Below are positions 34,359 to 43,002 of a DNA stretch of 64,000 bases, one piece after another. How positions within the stretch are numbered: position 1 is the stretch's first letter; each line of letters starts with the position of its first letter. The translations under genes were made by a program, and so were the position numbers. Source of the stretch: an uncultured Bacteroidales bacterium (GTDB taxonomy: Bacteria > Bacteroidota > Bacteroidia > Bacteroidales > UBA932); the NCBI GenBank assembly GCA_934725575.1, contig CAKVCK010000005.1:62001-126000 (forward strand), in the 5' to 3' direction. The notes beneath the pieces were generated by a model. It worked only from the letters and a program-made list of their open reading frames with translations. It was not told where the DNA came from and ran no database searches.

Positions 34359-35367
34359 CTTTTTTAGCCTCAAGCTCAGCGTCCAGTCCAAGATGATGGT
34401 AGGCCATCTCGGTGGCGATTCTTCCCCTTTGGGTGCGCACTATGAAGCCCTCCTTTATAAGGAACGGCTCATAGACCTCCTCGAACGTGCCTTGGTCCTC
34501 GCTGATCGCCGTGGCGATGGTGTTGGCTCCAACCGGGCCGCCTTTGAACGTGGTGATTATCGTGCGGAGGATCTTGTTGTCGATGGAGTCCAGTCCCCTC
34601 TTGTCGATCTTCAGTTTGTCAAGGGCGTAACGGGAAATGTCAAGATCAATGTGTCCGTCCCCCATCACCTGGGCGAAGTCACGGACACGTTTCAGAAGGG
34701 CGTTCGCGATTCGAGGGGTTCCACGGCTTCTCAGAGCTATCTCCTTGGCGGCCTCATCATCGATCGTCACGTTCAGGATCCTGGCGCTCCTGCGCACGAT
34801 CCTTATCAGATCAGAAGTGTCGTAATATTCAAGGGCACAGTTTATTCCGAATCTTTCGCGCAGAGGCGCGGTGAGCAGTCCGCTTCGGGTCGTGGCCCCC
34901 ACAAGGGTGAAAGGATTGAGGGAGATCCTGACCGATCTTGCGCCAGGTCCCTTGTCTATCATTATGTCAATGACATAGTCTTCCATCGCCGAGTAGAGAT
35001 ATTCCTCGACCTCAGGAGAGAGGCGGTGGATCTCGTCGATGAAAAGCACGTCTCCGGTCTCCAGTGAGGTCAGAAGGCCGGCAAGGTCACCGGGCTTGTC
35101 AAGCACCGGGCCGGATGTCACCTTCATATTCACACCCATCTCATTGGCGATGATGTGCGCGAGGGTGGTCTTTCCAAGGCCCGGAGGCCCGTGAAAGAGC
35201 ACGTGGTCAAGGGCTTCGCCCCTCATCTTGGCCGCCTTCACATAGATGTTCAGATTGGACACGATCTCCTTCTGTCCGGTGAAATCTTCCAACCCTTGCG
35301 GGCGGATAATTCCGTCCAAATCCTTATCTTTGCCGGCGTTTGTGCTGTGCGGATCAAATTCTGTCAT
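34336..35367 (-). CDS. ruvB: Holliday junction branch migration DNA helicase RuvB
   Basis: A 343-residue AAA+ motor that drives branch migration with RuvA. IIRPQGLEDFTGQKEIVSNL opens the domain; Walker A is GPPGLGKTTLA, Walker B is VLFIDEIHRL, and sensor and arginine-finger regions (ATTRSGLLTAPLRERFG) are intact. The C-terminal winged helix ends with PFLIKEGFIVRTQRGRIAT. It is divergent from mfd across 332 bases and overlaps the next gene on its strand. Confidence 0.97.
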   Translation of the reverse strand: MTEFDPHSTNAGKDKDLDGIIRPQGLEDFTGQKEIVSNLNIYVKAAKMRGEALDHVLFHGPPGLGKTTLAHIIANEMGVNMKVTSGPVLDKPGDLAGLLTSLETGDVLFIDEIHRLSPEVEEYLYSAMEDYVIDIMIDKGPGARSVRISLNPFTLVGATTRSGLLTAPLRERFGINCALEYYDTSDLIRIVRRSARILNVTIDDEAAKEIALRSRGTPRIANALLKRVRDFAQVMGDGHIDLDISRYALDKLKIDKRGLDSIDNKILRTIITTFKGGPVGANTIATAISEDQGTFEEVYEPFLIKEGFIVRTQRGRIATEMAYHHLGLDAELEAKKDEDGTLF

Positions 35368-35699
35368 CAGAAAGTGTTTTAATCAGTACAAATATAGTGA
35401 AAACCGCCGGAAGAACGAAAGCGACTTTCCACAGCGGAACACCAAAATCAAAAGTCTAAAAAATATAAATGATAGATTTAGATTTAGATTTGATTTCTGA
35501 TTTTATTTAGATTGTTAATATGTTGATAACTCAATTCGTGGATTGAGAATCAGAATATTACGAGTTGATTAAGTTGTTGGTTACATTATGGAAAACCTTT
35601 TGATGAACTGTTGAAAAGCATCCCGGTCAGAGAAACCAACATTCTGGAATGCGTTTTCCACAGGGTTTTCCACAAGTTTTAAACACGATTCAGGCCACT
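35368..35699. other. 332-base AT-rich divergent region with DnaA-box-like sites
   Basis: No gene is supported; the mfd frame is open through the last 51 bases but its ATG is at 35700. The region holds two TTTTCCACA copies in direct orientation at 35654-35662 and 35666-35674, CTTTCCACA at 35425-35433 and TGTTGATAA at 35521-35529 (TTATCAACA on the other strand), each one or two changes from the DnaA box TTATNCACA. An AT-rich hexamer run (GATTTAGATTTAGATTTG) begins at 35475. It must also carry the ruvB and mfd promoters, which were not pinned down. Confidence 0.45.
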
Positions 35700-38600
35700 A
35701 TGTTGATAAGTTCAGAATCTTCTAAAAAATTGTCGGATAAGATAGTCTCCGGCAAGGAAACATATTGCAAGGGACTGTTCCTGTCCGCCAGATGGTTTGT
35801 CGTATCTTATGTCGCCACAGGCGGCACAAATGTAATAGTGCTGCCTGATAGAGAGAGCGCTGAATATTGCTGCTCAGACCTTTACGGTCTTACAGACGGA
35901 GACATCGTGTTCTATCTCCCGGACAGCGGCAAAGGTGTCGAGAGGAGCAACTACAAGTCATCTCTCGGAGTGCAGAGGACTTCGGCTGTCGGAAAGCTTC
36001 TGGCCAATGCCGACAATTCTTCCAGGCTTTTCATCGTGACTTATCCGGAAGCCCTTGAGGAGGCGGTGCCGGCTCCGGACAAGATCGCCTCATCATTGCT
36101 GAAAATAGCCAAGGGACAGGAAATATCCCACGATTCGATACGGGATATTCTTGCTGGACAGGGGTTTGAGAGAGTCGATTTTGTGTCTGCTCCGGGACAA
36201 TATTCAATAAGAGGGGCGATCATCGATATATTCTCATATTCATTCAACTCGCCGTTCAGGGTGTCATTCTTCGGAGATGAGGTTGAGAAAATCCACGTGT
36301 TCGACTGCAACACGCAGCTTTCGGTCGAGGAAAGGGATGAGGTTGAGATATTTCCGGATCTTGCGGCTGACGCTTCGGAGGCAGGAAGTGTCAGTGTGTC
36401 GAGTCTGTTTCCGGAGGGAACGGTGCTTTGGCTGGATTCTTCGGAAATGTACAGCGGCAGGGACTTTTTCAGTGCCCTTGAGCCGTTTAGGAAGGTTTAT
36501 CTTGAGGTTCCGCTTGGAAGGGACAGTGATGATTCCGTCAGGTTCAACATAGCTCCCCAGCCTGCCTTCAACAAGAATTTCGAGCTTCTGACAGCTGACA
36601 TCAGGCAGAATATGGAACACGGGTACAAGGTTTACATATTCAGTGAGAAAAATTCGCAGATCGAGCGTCTTAAGTCTATTCTTATAGATAATAACGGGCT
36701 TGTTCCTCAGTTTGTCGCGGGAAAGAATATCCACTCCGGGTTCATCGACAGGGATGATAAGGTCTGCTGCTACTCGGACCACGAGATTTTCGACCGTTTC
36801 CACAGGGTCAGTGTCAGAAGGACGGTGGAGAAGAGTGAACAGTTGACACTTAATGATTTGACAGCCTTTAATATAGGTGACTATGTGGTTCATATCGACC
36901 ACGGTGTCGGGGTGTTCGGCGGGCTTGTCAGAGTCAGGGACGACAAGGGAAGGATGCACGAGGTCGTGAAGCTTATGTACAAGGACGGTGATGTCGTGTT
37001 CGTGTCCGTGCATTCGCTGAACAAGATTTCAAGGTTCCGCTCCAAGGATGGCGTACCTCCCAAGATAAATAAGCTTGGATCAAAGACTTGGCAGAATCTC
37101 AAACTCAGCGCCAAGTCCAAGATCAAGGACATAGCCAAGGATCTGATCCAGCTTTACGCCAAGCGCAAGACCACGCAGGGGTTCGCCTACTCCCCCGACA
37201 GTTATCTTCAGGAAGAACTGGAGTCTTCATTTATGTACGAAGACACTCCGGATCAGGAGTCGGCCAACAAGGCTGTCAAGAGGGATATGGAGGACAACAG
37301 TCCTATGGACAGGCTTGTCTGCGGTGATGTCGGATTCGGAAAGACGGAAATCGCGATCAGAGCGGCTTTCAAGGCTGTTACTGACGGGAAGCAGGTCGCC
37401 GTGCTTGTGCCTACCACGATCCTTTCGCTGCAACACTACACGACTTTCTCGTCTCGGCTGAAGGACTTCCCTTGCACTATAGATTACGTGAGCAGATTAC
37501 GTACAACGAAGGAAATCAATGACATAAAGGATCGATTGAAGAACGGACAGCTGGACATCGTGATCGGTACTCACAAACTGCTCGGCAAAGGATTTGATTT
37601 CAAGGACTTGGGACTTCTGATCATCGACGAGGAGCAGAAATTTGGTGTCTCGACCAAGGAGAAACTGCGTCAGGTGAAGGCTTCTGTTGACACTCTGACT
37701 CTTACGGCTACCCCTATCCCTCGTACATTGCAGTTCTCTTTGCTTGGAGCCAGGGATCTGTCAATAATCAACACTCCCCCGCCGAACAGGATTCCGACTC
37801 AGACCGAGATCATTCTGTTCGACAAGGACGAGATACGGAGCATCATCAACTACGAGCTGAACCGTGGCGGCCAGTTGTTCTTCATTCATAACAAGGTCGA
37901 GGAACTGCCTTCCATCCACGAGATCCTGCACAGGTTGGTTCCTGATATGAAAATCTGTGTAGCGCACGGGCAGATGGAAGCCAAGGATTTGGAGAACAGG
38001 ATGTTGGATTTCATCCGTGGGGATTACGATATGCTGCTCTGCACCACGATCATCGAGAACGGACTGGACATTCCGAACGCCAACACCATCATCATCAATC
38101 AGGCGCAGAACATCGGCCTGAGCGACCTGCACCAGCTCCGTGGGCGTGTCGGACGGTCGGACAGGAAGGCGTTTTGCTACCTAATAGTCCCTCCCCTTGT
38201 CACAATCACTGACGATGCGCGCCGAAGGCTCAAGGCGATCGAGGAATTTTCCGATCTCGGCAGCGGATTCAACATCGCTATGCAGGATCTGGACATCCGC
38301 GGCGCCGGAAACCTGCTGGGTGCGGAACAGAGCGGTTTCATCACTGATATGGGCTATGAGACCTACCAGAAAATCCTTGCGGAAGCGATGGAGGAACTTG
38401 GAGTCGAGACTGGAATATCCACGGTTCACACAGATGAGTCATTCGTCGAGGACTGCACCATAGAGACTGACCAACCGGCGATGATCCCGGACACCTACAT
38501 AGACATAACCGCCGAAAAGATAAGAATATACAAGCAGCTTGACAGTATGACAAGCGACAAGGAGATCGACAGGATCAAGTCTCAGCTTGAGGACCGTTTC

Positions 38601-38894
38601 GGAGATATGCCATCCGAGGTTGACAATCTCTTTGACGTTGTCAAGATCAGGAATCTCGGAGGAAAGCTTGGATTCGAGAAGATCATCATAAAGAACGGGA
38701 TGATGATAATGTTCTTCATTTCGAACCAGATGTCGCCGTATTTCAAGAGCAAGGTCTTCGAGGGTGTTCTGGATAAGGTCAATAGGAACGACCAGCTTTT
38801 CAATATAAAACAGTCTGAAGGGAAACTTAAGATTGTGTCCCGTGGAATAGATTCTTTGACGAAAGCTCTTCAGACTCTTAATAAATTGCAATAA
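35700..38894 (+). CDS. mfd: Transcription-repair coupling factor Mfd
   Basis: A 1064-residue SF2 translocase that removes stalled RNA polymerase and recruits UvrA. The UvrB-like N-terminal part (APGQYSIRGAIIDIFSY) is followed by the RNA polymerase-interacting Tudor domain (DYVVHIDHGVGVFGGLVRV, near 394). The motor has Walker A GDVGFGKTEIAI (near 543), the DEEQ box IIDEEQKFGV (near 642), TATPIPRTLQFSLLGARDLS and QLRGRVGRSDRKAF. The C-terminal domain is present. The ATG at 35700 (MLISSESSKKL) is the first Met in frame. At 1064 residues it is slightly shorter than the approximately 1100-1150 usual, mostly in the N-terminal region. Confidence 0.97.
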   Translation: MLISSESSKKLSDKIVSGKETYCKGLFLSARWFVVSYVATGGTNVIVLPDRESAEYCCSDLYGLTDGDIVFYLPDSGKGVERSNYKSSLGVQRTSAVGKLLANADNSSRLFIVTYPEALEEAVPAPDKIASSLLKIAKGQEISHDSIRDILAGQGFERVDFVSAPGQYSIRGAIIDIFSYSFNSPFRVSFFGDEVEKIHVFDCNTQLSVEERDEVEIFPDLAADASEAGSVSVSSLFPEGTVLWLDSSEMYSGRDFFSALEPFRKVYLEVPLGRDSDDSVRFNIAPQPAFNKNFELLTADIRQNMEHGYKVYIFSEKNSQIERLKSILIDNNGLVPQFVAGKNIHSGFIDRDDKVCCYSDHEIFDRFHRVSVRRTVEKSEQLTLNDLTAFNIGDYVVHIDHGVGVFGGLVRVRDDKGRMHEVVKLMYKDGDVVFVSVHSLNKISRFRSKDGVPPKINKLGSKTWQNLKLSAKSKIKDIAKDLIQLYAKRKTTQGFAYSPDSYLQEELESSFMYEDTPDQESANKAVKRDMEDNSPMDRLVCGDVGFGKTEIAIRAAFKAVTDGKQVAVLVPTTILSLQHYTTFSSRLKDFPCTIDYVSRLRTTKEINDIKDRLKNGQLDIVIGTHKLLGKGFDFKDLGLLIIDEEQKFGVSTKEKLRQVKASVDTLTLTATPIPRTLQFSLLGARDLSIINTPPPNRIPTQTEIILFDKDEIRSIINYELNRGGQLFFIHNKVEELPSIHEILHRLVPDMKICVAHGQMEAKDLENRMLDFIRGDYDMLLCTTIIENGLDIPNANTIIINQAQNIGLSDLHQLRGRVGRSDRKAFCYLIVPPLVTITDDARRRLKAIEEFSDLGSGFNIAMQDLDIRGAGNLLGAEQSGFITDMGYETYQKILAEAMEELGVETGISTVHTDESFVEDCTIETDQPAMIPDTYIDITAEKIRIYKQLDSMTSDKEIDRIKSQLEDRFGDMPSEVDNLFDVVKIRNLGGKLGFEKIIIKNGMMIMFFISNQMSPYFKSKVFEGVLDKVNRNDQLFNIKQSEGKLKIVSRGIDSLTKALQTLNKLQ

Positions 38895-38900
38895 AATCAT

Positions 38901-38908
38901 TATCTTTG
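38901..38908 (+). promoter_or_regulatory. Possible -7 element for coaX
   Basis: TATCTTTG matches TAnnTTTG, 24 bases before the coaX ATG and just after the mfd stop. No exact TTTG lies at the -33 distance, which falls within the end of mfd. Confidence 0.5.
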
Positions 38909-38932
38909 GCAGTTTGCCCGTTTGAACAGACA

Positions 38933-39658
38933 ATGTCGAATCTTTTGGTGGAAATAGGAAACACGGCCTTGAAGGCGGCCTGGGCCGAGGGAATGACTCT
39001 CGGAAAGACTTTCCGTTACCAAGGCGAGAAGATGTTCGAGTACATCGATTCGCTGGTGGAGAAGGAAAAGCCTGCGGTTATGGTTGTTTCCTCAGCCATT
39101 GATCTGGGTGCCACAGTTGAGGCCAGACTTCGCTCTGAATGCGGCAGGCTCATTGTCTTGGACAAGAATCATACGGATGTTTCCGATGAATATTCACTCC
39201 CCTCTTACCTGTCCTCCGACAGGGTCGCGTCAGTGATCGCAGCGAGGTATCTTTTCAAAGGGAAAGGCAGTCTTGTCTTCGATTTCGGGACCACTTTGAC
39301 CATAGATGTCATCGAACCCGACGGGGAATATTCAGGAGGCAACATCTCCCCCGGTTTCAGGACAAGATTCAAGTCTCTGGCGAGATATTCAAGGAACCTT
39401 CCGCTTGTGAACACACCTCGGACTGTAAGACAGACAGGAAGTTCGCTGATTTCATCGATCGAGTCGGGGGTTGTGTCAGGCATAATGTTTGAAATAGAGG
39501 GGTACTTGTCTGAATTTCCCGGAAAAGTTGTGGTTTTTACGGGAGGAGACGCTTTATATTTTGCAAAAAGAATGAAAAACTCCATCTTTGCAGTCTGCAA
39601 TCTTGTACTGATGGGGTTAGCCTTAATAGCTGACAGATATGTTGAAAAGAACGGTTGA
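38933..39658 (+). CDS. coaX: Type III pantothenate kinase
   Basis: A 241-residue enzyme for the first step of coenzyme A synthesis, phosphorylating pantothenate with ATP. The N-terminal phosphate loop LLVEIGNTALKAAW, SSDRVASVIAARYL, the catalytic DFGTTLTIDVI and SGGNISPGFRTRFKSLA are clear family motifs. The ATG at 38933 (MSNLLVEIG) is preferred to the longer frame. Its last 20 bases overlap the following outer-membrane protein gene, so the two are coupled in one operon running to lptC or ppiD. Confidence 0.95.
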   Translation: MSNLLVEIGNTALKAAWAEGMTLGKTFRYQGEKMFEYIDSLVEKEKPAVMVVSSAIDLGATVEARLRSECGRLIVLDKNHTDVSDEYSLPSYLSSDRVASVIAARYLFKGKGSLVFDFGTTLTIDVIEPDGEYSGGNISPGFRTRFKSLARYSRNLPLVNTPRTVRQTGSSLISSIESGVVSGIMFEIEGYLSEFPGKVVVFTGGDALYFAKRMKNSIFAVCNLVLMGLALIADRYVEKNG

Positions 39659-40964
39659 AAAGATATTCCTTTTGGTGGCGCTTTCGTTCTGTGCTCTTCC
39701 GATGGTGGCGCAGAATGAGGCCTATAATGCCTATTCTCCATATTCAATGTTCGGAATAGGGGATATCTCCAAGCAGGGTACCGCCTATAACAAAAGTATG
39801 GGAGGTGTCGGAATCGCCACAAGGGATAAGAGGAACATTAATATTCTCAATCCGGCGGCTGTGACGGCGAGGGACGAGAAGTCGTTTATGGCTGATTTCG
39901 GCGTGGCGCAGGGCAACAGGTATTATGCCCAGCACGATATGACGTCATCCAACAACACATTCAACATCTACGATTTCGTGATATCCTTCCCTGTCTATAA
40001 GTCATTGGCTATGTACGCCGGAGTCACTCCGTTCAGCGATCTTGGCTACGATATGACCTCGAAGGTCACCGATCCGTCAATCATCACCAATACCGGTGTC
40101 ATCACAAACGACATTAATGGGTACGGCGGGTTGACAAACATATTCCTTGGCGCGGGAATCAATGTGGTAAAAGGTCTTTCATTGGGTGTAGAAGGACAGT
40201 ATTATTTTGGTAACCTGCACAAGACCAACACGTTCACAATGTCCAACAGCACGTACAGGAATATTTCGAGCGGTTTCAATATGAACCTCCACGCCTTTAC
40301 GGCCAAGTTGGGTGTGCAGTATGAGAAGAATCTTACCCAAAGTGTCTCCGCGGTCGTCGGCGCCACCTACAGGCTTGGCACAAGCCTTAGGGGAGAGGTT
40401 GAAAGATATGAGATTCAGTCAATCTCATCAATCAATGACTCCACGCCTTCGCCGAGGACCTTCATTGACACTCTTGGAAGGGGGAAGGTTAAGCTTGCCA
40501 GTGAGATTGGTGTCGGAATAGCACTTAAGGGCGGCGACAGGTGGACGGCTGAGGTCAACTATATCCGTTCGGACTGGAGTTCCAGCGGAATGGACAAGGT
40601 CATCGGATTCGCAAGCGTCGGCAACGCTGTTTTCAGCGCTTCGGCATCGCAGTCTGTCAGAGTCGGTTTCTCGATTGTTCCGAACAGGAATGATATCCGT
40701 TACTACCGCAAGAGGGTTACCTACCGCGCCGGAGCATACTGGGACCAGGCTTGCTGCAAATTGGACGGAAACACTATCAATGCTGTCGGAGTCACGCTCG
40801 GAGCGACCCTTCCGGTGTTCAGATGGAGCAATGGTCTGACTCTTGGCGTGGATTTTGGACAACGCGGATCATTGACTGGAAATATGGTCAGGGAGAGATA
40901 TGTCAATTTCAACATCGGGATAAACGTGTTTGACATCTGGTTCCTGAAACCAAGGTATGACTAA
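39639..40964 (+). CDS. Outer membrane beta-barrel protein
   Basis: A 441-residue barrel with a signal peptide cut at about 25 (CALPMVAQ|NE). The N-terminal AYNAYSPYSMFGIGDISKQG and GGVGIATRDKRNINILNPAA resemble the plug and first strands of FadL/OmpP1-like porins, which import hydrophobic molecules; alternating strands run to the end (FDIWFLKPRYD). It overlaps coaX by 20 bases and precedes a TPR protein and lptC, a gene order conserved in Bacteroidales and suggesting an envelope biogenesis role. Function beyond that is unknown. Confidence 0.8.
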   Translation: MLKRTVEKIFLLVALSFCALPMVAQNEAYNAYSPYSMFGIGDISKQGTAYNKSMGGVGIATRDKRNINILNPAAVTARDEKSFMADFGVAQGNRYYAQHDMTSSNNTFNIYDFVISFPVYKSLAMYAGVTPFSDLGYDMTSKVTDPSIITNTGVITNDINGYGGLTNIFLGAGINVVKGLSLGVEGQYYFGNLHKTNTFTMSNSTYRNISSGFNMNLHAFTAKLGVQYEKNLTQSVSAVVGATYRLGTSLRGEVERYEIQSISSINDSTPSPRTFIDTLGRGKVKLASEIGVGIALKGGDRWTAEVNYIRSDWSSSGMDKVIGFASVGNAVFSASASQSVRVGFSIVPNRNDIRYYRKRVTYRAGAYWDQACCKLDGNTINAVGVTLGATLPVFRWSNGLTLGVDFGQRGSLTGNMVRERYVNFNIGINVFDIWFLKPRYD

Positions 40965-40982
40965 AGAATAAAACAATACACA

Positions 40983-42290
40983 ATGATGAAAAGGATTACA
41001 CTAGTACTGTTAACTCTCGCTGCGGCGGCTTTCGGAACAAAGGTCTCCGCTCAGGGTAAGTATGGCGCTGACAGCGCTGAATGCATCAAGTATCTGTCTT
41101 ACTATCAGGAGTATTACAAGCAGAAGAATTACACTGAGGCCCTTCCTAACTGGAGAAAGGCTTTCAGGCTTTGCCCTCCTACGGCCAGCCAGAATATGCT
41201 TCTCAACGGTATGACGTTGATGAGCAAGGAAATCGCCAAGACAAAGGATCCTCAGGCCCGCGCGGCTTTGGTTGACACAGTCTTGACTCTCAATGACCTC
41301 AGGGCTCAGTACTATCCTAAGTATGCTGTGGCCGCCCTTAACTCAAAGGGACAGTACATCACACAGTATATCAAGGATTACCAGGTGGTTTACGATGAGC
41401 TTAACAAGATCATCGAGGCCAATGGAGCGCAGGTCAAGCCAAGCCTCCTTCTCCTTGACCTTAACGCCGCCATCGAGCTTTACAAGAAGTCAGCCATCGG
41501 CGCGGAGGATGTGATCAACACCTATCAGGGTGCCATCGCTCTGCTTGACAAGGCAGGTGCGAGTGACGAGAACGCCAAGATCAGATCTGACATAGAAGGC
41601 TTGTTCATCACAAGCCAGGTGGCCAGCTGCGATAACCTCATCGCTTTGTTTACACCTCGTTACGAGGCTGATCCTGAGAATATGGAACTCGTCACCAACA
41701 TCGTGAAGATGCTTGGTTCCACCGAAGGATGCCAGAACAATGACCTGTTCCTCAATGCTGTCACAAAGATGCACAAGAGCGAGCCGTCCGCTTCTTCGGC
41801 TTACTATCTTTACAAGCTTCATTCAGCCAAGGATGAGTCTTCCGAGGCCATCAAGTATTTCGAGGAGGCTGTCTCGCTTTGCGCTGACGATGATCCTGTG
41901 AAAGCTGACTATCTGATCGAGCTTGCGACATATTGCCTGAAGAACAACATCAACGGCAAGGCGTTCGACTATGCCAAGAAGGCCGCCGAGCTTAAGCCTG
42001 ATCATCAGGGCAAGGCTTACTACCTTATCGCTACGATCTGGGGTGCCGCCCGCTGTGGTGGAAACGAGATCGAAAGCAGGGCCAAGTACTGGGTCGCTGT
42101 GGATTATCTCCAGAAGGCCAAGGCGGCTGACGCTTCACTTACCGATGACTGCAACAAGCTCATCTCCGCCTACAGCGTTTACTATCCTCAGAAGGCCGAG
42201 GCGTTTATGTACGATGTTGTGGATGGGCAGTCCTACACGGTTAACTGCGGCGGAATGCGCGCCACCACTACGGTAAGGACACAGAAGTAG
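40983..42290 (+). CDS. Exported TPR-repeat protein
   Basis: A 435-residue periplasmic protein: signal peptide ending near residue 24 (KVSAQG), then helical repeats of TPR type, for example YYKQKNYTEALPNWRKAFRL near 45-64 and SEAIKYFEEAVSLCADDDP near 285. No catalytic motif was seen; TPR arrays act as docking scaffolds. It lies between the barrel gene (18-base gap) and lptC (31-base gap), in the same operon. A role in envelope assembly is inferred from position only. Confidence 0.8.
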   Translation: MMKRITLVLLTLAAAAFGTKVSAQGKYGADSAECIKYLSYYQEYYKQKNYTEALPNWRKAFRLCPPTASQNMLLNGMTLMSKEIAKTKDPQARAALVDTVLTLNDLRAQYYPKYAVAALNSKGQYITQYIKDYQVVYDELNKIIEANGAQVKPSLLLLDLNAAIELYKKSAIGAEDVINTYQGAIALLDKAGASDENAKIRSDIEGLFITSQVASCDNLIALFTPRYEADPENMELVTNIVKMLGSTEGCQNNDLFLNAVTKMHKSEPSASSAYYLYKLHSAKDESSEAIKYFEEAVSLCADDDPVKADYLIELATYCLKNNINGKAFDYAKKAAELKPDHQGKAYYLIATIWGAARCGGNEIESRAKYWVAVDYLQKAKAADASLTDDCNKLISAYSVYYPQKAEAFMYDVVDGQSYTVNCGGMRATTTVRTQK

Positions 42291-42321
42291 GTTTGAATTG
42301 AGACTGAACATACATAGGCTT

Positions 42322-42927
42322 ATGATGATTGCAACCGCTTCGGTGGTTGCTTTCATCGTATATTCCTGTAAGGGTAAACTTTCGGAGGCTGAACGGCTTG
42401 ATCTTGCGGAAACACCGGTCCAGACGGTTGACAGTATGTTCGTGGTTCAGACAAAGAACGGGGGCATACAGATGAGGGTTGAGGCGGACGTGATGGAAAG
42501 GTTCGAGAACGACACTTGCTCCTACGAACTCTTTCCTAAGGGTCTGCACGCCTTTGCCTACACTGATGACGATGTCCTTGAGACAGTGCTACATTCAAAC
42601 AACGCCAAACATTTCAAAAGCAAGAAAAAGGATGAGGAATATTGGTCCGCTTTCGGTAACGTGGTGGTTCAGAATGTGATAAACCAGCAGACTTTGGAGA
42701 CTGACACCCTTTACTGGGATCAGGCCAACGAAGAGATCTACACAGATTGCTATGTCCGGATGTTTTCCAATGACGGTTTTCTGCAGGGATTCGGAATGAG
42801 GTCTGACGAGATGGCGAGAAACGTCAGGATATTCAAGGCTTTCAACAGCGATGTGGTTGTGGTTCAGGATTCGACGAAAGTTATCATAGATTCCGTAAAC
42901 TTTATTGGCCCTTTGCTTAAAAAATAA
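42322..42927 (+). CDS. lptC: Lipopolysaccharide export protein LptC
   Basis: A 201-residue protein of the LPS transport bridge. The N-terminus MMIATASVVAFIVYSCKG is a membrane anchor or lipoprotein signal with Cys 16. The LptC beta-jellyroll follows (VQTVDSMFVVQTKNGGIQMRVEADVMERF and later repeated strands DEEYWSAFGNVVVQNVINQQT, LYWDQANEEIYTD). The ATG at 42322 is preferred over a TTG 24 bases upstream. In many Bacteroidales a CorC/HlyC-type gene separates lptC from ppiD; here the two are adjacent. Confidence 0.85.
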   Translation: MMIATASVVAFIVYSCKGKLSEAERLDLAETPVQTVDSMFVVQTKNGGIQMRVEADVMERFENDTCSYELFPKGLHAFAYTDDDVLETVLHSNNAKHFKSKKKDEEYWSAFGNVVVQNVINQQTLETDTLYWDQANEEIYTDCYVRMFSNDGFLQGFGMRSDEMARNVRIFKAFNSDVVVVQDSTKVIIDSVNFIGPLLKK

Positions 42928-43002
42928 TGGTTAATTGAATTAAAATCACTATCTTCGCACCCCAATACCTATTTTTTGGAAATTATAAAAACGTAATACA
43001 CA

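Noticed and set aside
35649..35699. Earlier start for mfd
   Set aside because: The frame is open for 17 more codons but has no ATG there and contains the two TTTTCCACA sites; the ATG at 35700 is a better start.
42651..42658. GTAACGTG in lptC as another conserved-loop hairpin
   Set aside because: It lies within coding sequence and has no flanking A/T inner stem or outer arms, so it is a chance match.
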